NCBI GenBank assembly: GCA_016866895.1 | Contig: VGKX01000034.1 | Location: 1 to 9,178, forward strand | Length of the DNA: 9,178 nucleotides | From: Candidatus Parvarchaeota archaeon | GTDB lineage: Archaea; Micrarchaeota; Micrarchaeia; Anstonellales; VGKX01 | Reading direction: 5' to 3' | Part shown: positions 1 to 5,857 of the stretch, in pieces | Position numbering within the stretch: the stretch's first letter is position 1 | Layout of the letters: each line of letters starts with the position of its first letter | Made by a program: the position numbers and the translations under genes | Notes under the pieces: generated by a model | What the model saw: the letters and a program-made list of their open reading frames with translations, nothing else | Database searches by the model: none | What the model was told of the DNA's origin: nothing

Positions 1-308
1 GAAACTATCAGAAGCCCAAAGTCAATGCCTGGTATGTATCTCTGTTCCCACTCAGTCCAGCTCTCCTTTTTGACTGGGAACCTTGGCTTTATGGCCCCGC
101 ACTCGTTGATTTTCCCAATCAGTGAAATCCTGAACTGTCCACCTTTGCCGTTGTCCACAAATTCAAACTCACCAATGTAACCCTTGCCCTGGAGAATGCG
201 CAGCGTTTCCCTGACTATCTTTGAGGACCTGACCGTGCAGTCGGGTTTGCCTGCCATCTCGTGCGTTTTTATCGTGTTGAGCGCATCTGCAAGTAAATCA
301 TCAGCCAT
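1..308 (-). CDS. rps8: Small-subunit ribosomal protein uS8 (S8), 3' end cut off by window edge
   Basis: uS8 is a primary 16S rRNA-binding protein of the small-subunit body. The visible part is 102 codons, starting MADDLLADALNTIK and reaching the block INECGAIKPRF (about residues 66-76) and a final GIDFGLLIVS. This is the archaeal S8 pattern. Archaeal S8 is usually about 130 residues, so roughly the last 28 residues, including the conserved C-terminal Gly-rich end, lie outside the window. The start ATG (306-308) has GGTGA five bases upstream, and only 15 bases separate it from the uS14 stop, so it belongs to the same transcription unit. Because the gene runs off the edge, no stop codon can be seen. 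Family assignment is confident from the conserved central and C-terminal blocks. Confidence 0.96.
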   Translation of the reverse strand, partial: MADDLLADALNTIKTHEMAGKPDCTVRSSKIVRETLRILQGKGYIGEFEFVDNGKGGQFRISLIGKINECGAIKPRFPVKKESWTEWEQRYIPGIDFGLLIV

Positions 309-323
309 ACTTTTCACCGCTTG

Positions 324-500
324 TCAATATTTCCTGAAACCAATGTTTTCGCCTACTTCCCTGAAGCATCGGCGGCAAACATGCAAGTCAAAGGCCCTAA
401 TCATTCCGCGTGCGTTGCCGCAAAACCTGCATTTGCGCTTTCCTTTGCCTTTCATTTTGTACTCTGCGGGCCTTTGCGCCTTGTTCTTGTTTCCAGCCAT
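324..500 (-). CDS. rps14: Small-subunit ribosomal protein uS14 (S14), zinc-binding archaeal type
   Basis: uS14 sits in the head of the 30S subunit. With the chosen start the product is 58 residues, normal for the short archaeal form. A zinc knuckle is visible as C24-x2-C27 and C42-x2-C45, followed by the family ending (CFREVGENIGFRKY). The open frame continues 27 codons upstream to 581, but that part overlaps the end of uL5 and does not look like S14. The internal ATG at 498-500 has GGTG eight bases upstream and begins MAGNKNK, so I take it as the start. An ATG two codons earlier would lie almost on top of that ribosome-binding site. The gap to uL5 is 40 bases and to uS8 15 bases. Confidence 0.95.
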   Translation of the reverse strand: MAGNKNKAQRPAEYKMKGKGKRKCRFCGNARGMIRAFDLHVCRRCFREVGENIGFRKY

Positions 501-540
501 AATCATCACACCTGAATTTTCACTCTGTCTAAAGCCCCAC

Positions 541-1065
541 TCAGCCAACCTGTGCGCCAAGGGCGTTTTTTGCAAATTCAATGGACTCTGACCTGCTTAT
601 CTTGTGGGACCTTCCAATATGCGAGGCAGCCCTTCTCCTCCTGCTTATCCTGGAGCCTCCGCGCCTCTTCATGGTAACAGAAACGTCAAAGCCGATAATC
701 CCGATTTTCGGGTCGTATTTTGCCCCGGGAAAATCAATGTATTCGGCTACACCAAGCGAGAAGTTGCCTTCGCGATCAAAGCTGCCTGAGCTAAGCTTGT
801 TGCCCTTTGCGGCAATTGATTTTTTCAAAAAATCCGTTGCCCCTGCGCCCCTTAGCGTGACTTTTGTCCCTATAGGGTCGCCCTTCTTTATTCTCCAGAC
901 CGGGTTTCTCACCTTTGCAGTAGTGATGACTGATTTCTTCCCGGTAAGCCTGTTGAGTAGCGTCCTTGCGTTCTCAAGCGCCTCGCCTGCCTGCCCTACC
1001 CCGATGTTGACTGTGACTTTGTCAATCACAAGCTGCCTCATCGGGTTTTCTGAATCGTTTGCCAT
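541..1065 (-). CDS. rpl5: Large-subunit ribosomal protein uL5 (L5)
   Basis: uL5 binds 5S rRNA in the central protuberance and contacts P-site tRNA. The 174-residue product matches the archaeal L5 length. Recognisable blocks are NPMRQLVIDKVTVNIGVGQAG (about 7-27, first motif), the LTGKKSVITTAK region (40-51), GDPIGTKVTLRG (62-73), SFDREGNFSLGVAEYIDFPG (95-114) and KYDPKIGIIGFDVSVTMKR (117-134). The start is a choice: the frame is open up to 1179, overlapping the eS4 gene. ATG at 1063-1065 has AAGGTG six bases upstream and gives a normal archaeal N-terminus. An ATG at 1089, eight codons earlier, has GAGG only two bases away, which is too close. The gap to eS4 is 61 bases with the chosen start. 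Confidence 0.95.
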   Translation of the reverse strand: MANDSENPMRQLVIDKVTVNIGVGQAGEALENARTLLNRLTGKKSVITTAKVRNPVWRIKKGDPIGTKVTLRGAGATDFLKKSIAAKGNKLSSGSFDREGNFSLGVAEYIDFPGAKYDPKIGIIGFDVSVTMKRRGGSRISRRRRAASHIGRSHKISRSESIEFAKNALGAQVG

Positions 1066-1126
1066 TGTTTGCACCTTAAATCTTGCCATTTCCTCAATAC
1101 TGCATTTTTGCCTGCAATCCCCAAGT

Positions 1127-1840
1127 TTAACTTGCCTGTTCCGTGTACTGCTCGCCGACCACAAAAAGGTACTTTGCAAGGGTCACAAATTCCCCATCCT
1201 TTCCCTCAAGCTTGGCTTCGGCATCCATAGAGCCTTTCCTCTCAACAACTCCCACAAGCTTTGCAACCGCGCCTTTGTGCATGCCGCTTGTCACAAGGCA
1301 CTTTGCGCCAGGGCCAAACTTCAGCACTCCGGAGGGTTTTTTTGCCGCAAGGTCAAATACCACGCTGTCCCCAACCTTGTAGGAGTTGTCCGCAATCAGG
1401 TTGCGCCCATCGTGCATTGTCAGGGCCACCTTGTTGCCCCTTATGGTCCTTTTTCCAACCACCTTGCACAGCTTGCTTGCAACATCCTTTCCAGCGGCCT
1501 CTAAAAGCCCGAACCTCTTGCTTTTTACCGTGACTGTATAACTTTTCCCGGTCTTTGGAATTGAAATAATGTCCATGATTCCAACAGGGCACCTGATGTC
1601 CTTGGCTTTTTTCCCGTTCACAAGAACCTGGCCTGTATTTGCAAGGCCTCTTGCCTCGTGCGAATTGGCTGCCACTTTCAGCAAGTCCCTTAGTACAATC
1701 CCAAGGCTGATGCACTCCGCGCCTTTGTGCGCACCAGGCCTTGGCTTGATAGTCCACTTCCTCTCCTTTCTCCCGGTTATGGGCACAACAGATGGCACTG
1801 CAAGCCTTGAACTGTGGTGCGTTCCGCCTTTCTTAGCCAT
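1127..1840 (-). CDS. rps4e: Small-subunit ribosomal protein eS4 (S4e)
   Basis: eS4 is an archaeal/eukaryotic small-subunit protein, absent from bacteria, and so a strong domain marker for this window. The 237-residue length is normal. In order the protein shows the basic N-terminus MAKKGGTHHSSRLAVPS, the WTIKPRPGAHK motif (29-39), an S4-type RNA-binding segment with QVLVNGKKAKDIRCPVGIMD (71-90), the central S4e domain (about 95-170) and a KOW-like segment near GAKCLVTSGMHKGAVAKLVG (178-197). The ATG at 1838-1840 lies six bases after the uL24 stop and has no strong Shine-Dalgarno, only a weak GAGATGAT within the end of uL24. Translation is therefore probably coupled to uL24 (inference). Confidence 0.96.
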   Translation of the reverse strand: MAKKGGTHHSSRLAVPSVVPITGRKERKWTIKPRPGAHKGAECISLGIVLRDLLKVAANSHEARGLANTGQVLVNGKKAKDIRCPVGIMDIISIPKTGKSYTVTVKSKRFGLLEAAGKDVASKLCKVVGKRTIRGNKVALTMHDGRNLIADNSYKVGDSVVFDLAAKKPSGVLKFGPGAKCLVTSGMHKGAVAKLVGVVERKGSMDAEAKLEGKDGEFVTLAKYLFVVGEQYTEQAS

Positions 1841-1846
1841 ATACTA

Positions 1847-2206
1847 TCATCTCGCAATCATGGATTTCCTGTCAGCCTTTGCAAAATCCCCGTCAACAAG
1901 CTCAATGTTGGCGGGCTTGATTGGGCGAAGCTTTTCAGTTCCCTTTGCGGTCCTTGAGGTTATGCCCTCGACATAGACCGCGCAGTCGTTGTAGCTTACC
2001 CTTGCAATTTTGCCCTCTTTCCCTGCAAACTCCCCTTTGATTATTTTTATCCTGTCCCCGCTGTTTGCAAGCACCGACCTTTTTTTTGTGCCAAGCTTGT
2101 TTCTCAGCTCTTTGGACAAGTGCAAATGAAGCGCGCTTCTTTTCAGGTGCAGCGGGCGCGTTGCCTGGAACTTGCGCTGCTTTCTTGGCTGCCTTGATTC
2201 AGTCAT
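1847..2206 (-). CDS. rpl24: Large-subunit ribosomal protein uL24 (L24)
   Basis: uL24 is an early assembly protein of the large subunit and lies near the exit of the nascent-peptide tunnel. The 119-residue product shows the archaeal N-terminus with QPRKQRKFQATRPLHLK (6-22), the HLSKELRNKLGTKKRSV block (29-45) and the KOW motif GDRIKIIKGEFAGKEGKI (50-67), followed by VYVEGITSRTAKGTE (78-91). The open frame begins seven codons earlier with an ATG at 2227. The ATG at 2204-2206 has GGTG five bases upstream and gives MTESRQPRKQ, the usual archaeal beginning, so it was chosen. The gap to uL14 is 38 bases and to eS4 six bases. Confidence 0.95.
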   Translation of the reverse strand: MTESRQPRKQRKFQATRPLHLKRSALHLHLSKELRNKLGTKKRSVLANSGDRIKIIKGEFAGKEGKIARVSYNDCAVYVEGITSRTAKGTEKLRPIKPANIELVDGDFAKADRKSMIAR

Positions 2207-2244
2207 AATAACACCGACAATAATCATTTTTTCTTTTGCCTGGC

Positions 2245-2643
2245 CTACATCACTGCGGCTGCAACTGCAGCCACTTTTGGGAACCTTTCAGCCACCTCGC
2301 GGGCCACAACTCCCTTGATTTCAGTCCCCACCGGAAGCCCCTGGTCGTCAATCAGGACAGCGGCATTGTCCTCGAATTGTATGCGGGTCCCGTTTGGCCT
2401 CCTGTACTCCTTCTTCTGCCTCACAATGACTGCCTTGACGACTTTTTTCCTCATTGTCGGGGTGCCTTTCTTCACGGAGACGGTGACAATGTCGCCGACT
2501 CCGACTTTCGGGTAAAGCGCGCGCTTTCCCCTGTATGTCTTTGCCCCGATTATGCTGATTATCTTAGCCCCGGAATTGTCAATGCACTGCATGACAGTCC
2601 CTGTTGTCAGGCCCTTTGTGACAGTTGCCGTAAGTCCTTTCAT
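2245..2643 (-). CDS. rpl14: Large-subunit ribosomal protein uL14 (L14)
   Basis: uL14 is a compact large-subunit protein at the inter-subunit face, contacting 16S helix 14 and part of the site used by anti-association factors. The 132-residue product follows the archaeal L14 pattern closely: MKGLTATVTKGL at the start, CIDNSGAKIISIIGAKTYRG (20-39), GVGDIVTVSVKKGTPTMRKKVV (48-69), VRQKKEYRRPNGTRIQFEDNAAVLI (about 74-98) and GTEIKGVVAREVAERFPKVAAVA near the end. The start ATG is at 2641-2643. The TTG immediately before it is in frame but is probably not used. A GGTTGA element lies close upstream. The 50-base gap to uS17 shows no obvious structure. Confidence 0.97.
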   Translation of the reverse strand: MKGLTATVTKGLTTGTVMQCIDNSGAKIISIIGAKTYRGKRALYPKVGVGDIVTVSVKKGTPTMRKKVVKAVIVRQKKEYRRPNGTRIQFEDNAAVLIDDQGLPVGTEIKGVVAREVAERFPKVAAVAAAVM

Positions 2644-2693
2644 CAAATCAACCTTTTGCCTCAGAAGCGCAAATCCTTATTCGCCTTCTTGCC

Positions 2694-3008
2694 TCACTTG
2701 GCCTTTTTCTTGCCCTCTTTTTTCTCGATTACCTCTACAATCGTCCACGCCTTTGTCTTTGATATCTTCCTGCACTCGGCAATGACTACCTCGTTTCCAA
2801 GCACGGCCTTTATGCAGTCTGGGTTGTGCGCCGGAATCCTGCTTTTTCTCCTTGCGTACCTTTTGTACTTTGGAATGTACTGCAGTGCGTCTTTTTCAAT
2901 GATTGCGGTTCTTTTGACCCTGTCCGACACCACAATCCCAACAGAAGTGTGGCCCCTTGTTGAAAGCTGACCGTGCCTGAAACAGTTGACATCATTGCAT
3001 TTCTCCAT
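2694..3008 (-). CDS. rps17: Small-subunit ribosomal protein uS17 (S17)
   Basis: uS17 is a primary 16S rRNA-binding OB-fold protein of the 30S body. The 104-residue product has the archaeal Cys/His N-terminal block (EKCNDVNCFRHGQL, with C4, C9 and H12). Then follow the OB-fold segment GHTSVGIVVSDRVKRTAIIEKD (19-40), PKYKRYARRKSRIPAHNPDCI (46-66) and ECRKISKTKAWTIVEVIEKK. It lacks the 10-15 residues that many archaeal homologues carry before the first Cys. An in-frame TGA five codons upstream shows the start cannot be extended. The ATG at 3006-3008 is preceded by GAGAGGG about six bases away. Its neighbours are uL14 downstream and Rpp29 28 bases upstream. Confidence 0.95.
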   Translation of the reverse strand: MEKCNDVNCFRHGQLSTRGHTSVGIVVSDRVKRTAIIEKDALQYIPKYKRYARRKSRIPAHNPDCIKAVLGNEVVIAECRKISKTKAWTIVEVIEKKEGKKKAK

Positions 3009-3036
3009 TTTTTCCCTCTCTTTTCATTTTGCTTTC

Positions 3037-3321
3037 CTACGCCCTGGCTTTTTTCGGCCTTTCATGCGGCCTGAAGCATATCTGCCTGCCATCAACAAGC
3101 ACGCCGCCTTCTTGCAGCGCAAACTTGAATGTGCAGCTTGCCTTTGGCACAATCACGATTTTTCCTTTTTCAACAATGTGCAGGGTGTTTTTAGTTTCAT
3201 ATATGACTTGCCCGCACTTGCCCACCAGGCCTGTGTGCGTGCTGTTTTCCACGCAAACCATCAGGCCGACAAGCTCATGCCTTGCAATGTTCTGTCTTGT
3301 TATCATCACATTTCTCCGCAT
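3037..3321 (-). CDS. rnp1: Ribonuclease P protein component 1 (Rpp29/Pop4 family)
   Basis: Rpp29 is a protein subunit of archaeal RNase P, which removes the 5' leader of precursor tRNAs; it binds the specificity part of the RNase P RNA together with Rpp21. The 94-residue product matches the family: RQNIARHELVGLMVCVENS (9-27), GLVGKCGQVIYETKNTLHI (31-49, the Sm-like barrel with its 'ETKNTL' signature), a VPKASCTFKF strand (58-67) and VDGRQICFRPHERPKK. The gene is usual at this place between uS17 and aIF1 in archaea. The start is somewhat uncertain. ATG at 3319-3321 has GAGGGT about ten bases upstream. ATG at 3304-3306, five codons in, has GGAGA at a good distance. Confidence 0.92.
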   Translation of the reverse strand: MRRNVMITRQNIARHELVGLMVCVENSTHTGLVGKCGQVIYETKNTLHIVEKGKIVIVPKASCTFKFALQEGGVLVDGRQICFRPHERPKKARA

Positions 3322-3340
3322 TTTCAGGTTACCCTCGGGC

Positions 3341-3661
3341 TTATCTTCGCAGTGCGGTTGAAACCGCTATGTTTTCCTGCGGGTAGCCCATTGCCACAAG
3401 CAAACCCTTCATTTTTCTTATATGGTTCCCTTGAAGCACAATCACGCCGTCTTTTGCAGTTCCGCCGCACGCAAGCTTTTGCTTGAGCTCCTTGGCCGTC
3501 TGCTCTATTTTCCCATCGTCAATGCCCTCGACAACAGTCACAAGCTTCTTGAACTTCTTGTTTGTGGTGTAGACCTGTATCTTCGAGACTTCCTCCTTTT
3601 CGAGGATGTCGCAGGCGCATATGTCCTTGAGCAGTCCGCATTTTTGGCAAAATTCAGGCAA
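3341..3661 (-). CDS. sui1: Translation initiation factor aIF1 (SUI1/eIF1 family), TTG start
   Basis: aIF1 binds the 30S P-site region and enforces correct start-codon selection. The 106-residue product has a Cys-rich N-terminus (C5-x2-C8, C15-x-C17; typically MPE.C..CGL in archaea) and the SUI1 fold: VSKIQVYTTNKKFKKLVTVVEG (25-46), LKQKLACGGTAKDGVIVLQGNH (59-80) and MKGLLVAMGY (84-93). The start codon is TTG at 3659-3661. It is supported by GAGGTGA six bases upstream and by the conserved MPE-Cys beginning, with no ATG nearby in frame. The first eight bases overlap the end of uL29, and the ribosome-binding site lies within uL29, so translation is likely coupled to it. Confidence 0.95.
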   Translation of the reverse strand: MPEFCQKCGLLKDICACDILEKEEVSKIQVYTTNKKFKKLVTVVEGIDDGKIEQTAKELKQKLACGGTAKDGVIVLQGNHIRKMKGLLVAMGYPQENIAVSTALRR

Positions 3662-4013
3662 CCTTTTTCACCTCGTTTTGAGCTTGTGCAGCCTTGCCGC
3701 CCTGTTTTGCGGCAGTCTGCGCTGCCTCTGGTTTTTTCTCGGGCTTTGCGTCCTGTGGTGCGGCGGCACTTGCAGTCTTGCCTGCCTTTCTCTCCCTGAT
3801 TTTCTTCACAAGCCCAAGCTTCTTCTCATGTATAATAGTAAGTATCCTTGCAACAGTCCGCTTCAGCTCCCTGATGCGTCCTGGGTTTGTTGCCCTGCCC
3901 CCTGTCCTCACAAGCCCACGCTCGCGGTTAAGTTCCACAAGCGCCTGGGACAGCCTGTCGGCAAGCGAGCTTCCCTCAAGCCCCCGTGCATCGTTTGCTT
4001 TCAATATTGCCAT
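3654..4013 (-). CDS. rpl29: Large-subunit ribosomal protein uL29 (L29) with long C-terminal tail
   Basis: uL29 is a small helical-hairpin protein at the rim of the peptide exit tunnel, next to uL23, where signal recognition particle docks. The core (about residues 1-70) is recognisable: MAILKANDARGLEG, then LADRLSQALVELNRERGLVR (18-37) and the second helix with NPGRIRELKRTVARILTIIHEK (43-64). Usual archaeal length is about 65-75 residues; this one is 119. The extra 45-odd residues (about 73-119) are low-complexity Ala/Lys/Gln/Pro and probably disordered. The open frame extends upstream to 4145 through the end of uS3, but the ATG at 4011-4013, with GGGG six bases upstream, gives the family N-terminus. 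The last eight bases overlap aIF1. Confidence 0.93.
   Translation of the reverse strand: MAILKANDARGLEGSSLADRLSQALVELNRERGLVRTGGRATNPGRIRELKRTVARILTIIHEKKLGLVKKIRERKAGKTASAAAPQDAKPEKKPEAAQTAAKQGGKAAQAQNEVKKVA
3668..3674 (-). promoter_or_regulatory. Shine-Dalgarno site for aIF1, inside the uL29 coding region
   Basis: On the minus strand GAGGTGA lies six bases before the TTG of aIF1. It is one of the strongest ribosome-binding sites in the window and decides the non-ATG start. It overlaps the codons for the last Glu-Val-Lys of uL29, so ribosomes ending on uL29 would terminate within a few bases of the aIF1 start. Confidence 0.85.
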
Positions 4014-4044
4014 GGTTTTCCCCGTGCTTTCTTGATAATTTTGC

Positions 4045-4758
4045 CTACCTTCTCCTCTGCGGCCTTGCAAATGCCTGTTTTTTCTTTTCCTCCTCGGTTG
4101 CAACAGTCTCCCTTGGAGCCTTTTGCACGTCTTCTGCTGCTGCAATTATCCTTGGAAGCTCAACTGCCTTCCCTGGTTTTTTGTCAGGGAAAACGGTCCC
4201 AGGCTGGACAATTCTTACAAGCACTCCGATTGCCCCGGATTTGGGATATGCCGTCACATGGTCCTGTGTCACAAGGCGCGCCGGCTCACCTGCCTTTGGT
4301 ATATAGCCTGCCACGACCCTGAGCCTTTTGGACCTTCCGCCCTTTGCCGCTATTTTTCCTGATGCGACTATCTCTGCGCCAAGTGCGCCGCTGCTCATAA
4401 TCTCGCGGAGCAGGAAGTGGAGAATTGCCCTGACTTTTTTGCCCATCTCTATGTACCTGCAGGCCTTTTTTGCAACCAGGCGCGGCTCAAGGTGCTCGTT
4501 TCTTGTTTCAATGACTGACAACTGCGGGTTTTCAATCTTAAATTCCCTGTGTATTGCCTCTGTCAGGTCCTGGATTGTCTTTCCCTTCCTTCCAATGACC
4601 CTGCCTGGGTTTGTGACTTCCACTGCTATTCTTGTGACAACAGGCGTGCGCTGGATTTCAACCCTGGAAAAGCCTGCCTTGTCAAGCTCCCGCTCCAGAA
4701 ATTCAGACACCCTGTGGCGTATTATCGAGTCTTCAATGAATTTTTTTTCAATGCCCAT
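4045..4758 (-). CDS. rps3: Small-subunit ribosomal protein uS3 (S3)
   Basis: uS3 is in the 30S head at the mRNA entry channel. The 237-residue product starts MGIEKKFIEDSIIRHRVSEFL, as archaeal S3 does. It has a type II KH domain with PGRVIGRKGKTIQDL (51-65; GRKG loop at 56-59), then EIMSSGALGAEIVASGKIAAKG and the C-terminal S3 domain with GPxGV-like SGAIGVLVRIVQPGTVFPDK (about 174-193). The final 40 residues are charged and variable (EEEKKK and RPQRRR), as in many archaeal S3 proteins. The ATG at 4756-4758 follows the uL22 stop by four bases, and its GGAG site lies in the end of uL22, suggesting coupling. The gap to uL29 is 31 bases. Confidence 0.97.
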   Translation of the reverse strand: MGIEKKFIEDSIIRHRVSEFLERELDKAGFSRVEIQRTPVVTRIAVEVTNPGRVIGRKGKTIQDLTEAIHREFKIENPQLSVIETRNEHLEPRLVAKKACRYIEMGKKVRAILHFLLREIMSSGALGAEIVASGKIAAKGGRSKRLRVVAGYIPKAGEPARLVTQDHVTAYPKSGAIGVLVRIVQPGTVFPDKKPGKAVELPRIIAAAEDVQKAPRETVATEEEKKKQAFARPQRRR

Positions 4759-4762
4759 TGGC

Positions 4763-5401
4763 TCACTCCTTTCTTGCTGCAGCCTGTTCCTTCCCTGCTG
4801 CGGCTTGCGAGGGTTTTATTGCTTCCTTTGCCTTTGGCGCCACTGCCTGTGCGCCCTCGGCCTTCTTTTCAGCTTTTGCGGCTTTAAGCGCCTCGGGCTT
4901 TTTCTCACCGGCCTGGGCTGCACCTGCTGCTTGTGTTGCCTGCGGCTTTTTGGCACCTTGCCCGCCTACCTGCTCAATAACAATTTCAATCCTTGCCGTC
5001 TGGTATGACTGCCTTATCTGCCTTCCCTTTGGCGACATCCTTGGAATTACGCTTTGCCTGTTTGCGCAGACATGAACAATCTTTCCGTTCTCAAACCCAG
5101 CCTTTCTTGCATTTGCCGCAACGTTTTCAACAATCTCGATTGCCTTTTCAACAGCCTTGACTGGAAATCCTCCTTTCCTGCCGCCTAGCTGCGACCTATG
5201 CCCAAGCCCCTTGTTGAATTTTTTATAAAGAATGGCTTCTGTTCCTTCAAGCACATTGTCCAGGTGTTCAAGCGCCTTCTCGACAGTCTTGTAGCGGATT
5301 GCCCCGCACACCTGTATCATGTCCTTGTATGAAACGTTCACGTCGTGCATCTGCGCCTTTGCGTACGTTTTTCCTTCCTTGAACTTGAATGCGTATGGCA
5401 T
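4763..5401 (-). CDS. rpl22: Large-subunit ribosomal protein uL22 (L22) with long Ala/Lys-rich C-terminal tail
   Basis: uL22 lines the peptide exit tunnel with a long beta-hairpin and reaches the tunnel exit. The core (about 1-145) shows AKAQMHDVNVSYKDMIQVCGAIR (14-36), a helix with EKALEHLDNVL (41-51), the archaeal KKFNKGLGHRSQLG block (60-73), GGFPVKAVEKAIEIVENVAANA (77-98), KIVHVCANRQSVIP (107-120) and RIEIVIE at the end of the fold. Archaeal uL22 is generally about 150-155 residues, whereas this is 212. Residues about 146-212 are Ala/Lys/Gln/Glu low complexity. The tunnel hairpin (IPRMSPKGRQIRQSYQ) differs from the common archaeal IPRAFGRATPKNRE form. The ATG at 5399-5401 has GTGGGAT upstream; 12 bases separate it from uS19. 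Confidence 0.94.
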   Translation of the reverse strand: MPYAFKFKEGKTYAKAQMHDVNVSYKDMIQVCGAIRYKTVEKALEHLDNVLEGTEAILYKKFNKGLGHRSQLGGRKGGFPVKAVEKAIEIVENVAANARKAGFENGKIVHVCANRQSVIPRMSPKGRQIRQSYQTARIEIVIEQVGGQGAKKPQATQAAGAAQAGEKKPEALKAAKAEKKAEGAQAVAPKAKEAIKPSQAAAGKEQAAARKE

Positions 5402-5413
5402 AGTAATCCCACT

Positions 5414-5824
5414 TTACTTGAGAGGTATGAACTTTGAGCCCCTTGTTGCTCCAACACCCGGGCCTGAGTGGAGAACCCTGCCAGTCGTGTGCGCAAAATC
5501 CCCAAGCCTGTAGCCAATCCTGTCAATCGTAACCAAGACGTTCTTGAACTCCTTGCCGTTGTGCACGCCGAATGTGAGGCCAAGCCACTCTGGAAGTATG
5601 ACTGCGTCCCTCACATGCGTCTTGATTATTTTTTTCGCGTCGTTCAATGCCTTGATTTTCACGACTTTTTTTATCAGGGTCTTGAGCCTGTAGTTTTTCG
5701 AGCTTGAGGCGCTCCTGTTCATTGCGCGCCTTGAGCGGGAGTTGAGCATTGCAAGTGCATCCTGCTGGCCGAGGCCTTCAAGCTCCTGCGCCGTCTTTCC
5801 CTGGAATGTGGTTATCTTGGCCAT
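5414..5824 (-). CDS. rps19: Small-subunit ribosomal protein uS19 (S19)
   Basis: uS19 lies in the 30S head and contacts uS13 and the A-site finger region. The 136-residue product has an archaeal-type N-terminal extension (TTFQGKTAQELEGLGQQDAL, about 5-24), the SRSRRAMNR block (29-37) and the core with KTHVRDAVILPEWLGLTFGVHNGKEF (68-93). It ends with the family signature HSGPGVGATRGSKFIPLK (119-136). The ATG at 5822-5824 is preceded by GGTGA about six bases upstream. The gap to uL2 is 33 bases and contains only this ribosome-binding site. Confidence 0.97.
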   Translation of the reverse strand: MAKITTFQGKTAQELEGLGQQDALAMLNSRSRRAMNRSASSSKNYRLKTLIKKVVKIKALNDAKKIIKTHVRDAVILPEWLGLTFGVHNGKEFKNVLVTIDRIGYRLGDFAHTTGRVLHSGPGVGATRGSKFIPLK

Positions 5825-5857
5825 TGGTTTTCACCTTGAATCAAACAAAACTTCTAT

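Noticed and set aside
1066..1179. 38-residue upstream extension of uL5 overlapping eS4
   Set aside because: The extension does not resemble uL5, and the internal ATG at 1065 has the better spaced GGTG.
581..1504. Long plus-strand open frame (307 codons) opposite uL5 and eS4
   Set aside because: It lies antisense to two unmistakable ribosomal-protein genes and has a composition expected of a shadow frame; no ribosome-binding site or recognisable domain.
2236..2970. Plus-strand open frame (244 codons) opposite uL14 and uS17
   Set aside because: Antisense shadow of conserved genes; Cys/His/Phe/Leu-rich translation typical of reverse-complement reading.
4014..4145. 44-residue upstream extension of uL29 into uS3
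   Set aside because: Extension reads the end of uS3 in another frame; the ATG at 4013 gives the conserved uL29 N-terminus.
3606..5008. Several plus-strand frames opposite aIF1, uL29, uS3 and uL22, some with membrane-like Leu/Phe/Cys runs
   Set aside because: The hydrophobic look arises from reading Lys/Glu/Ala codons of the real genes backwards; no independent support.
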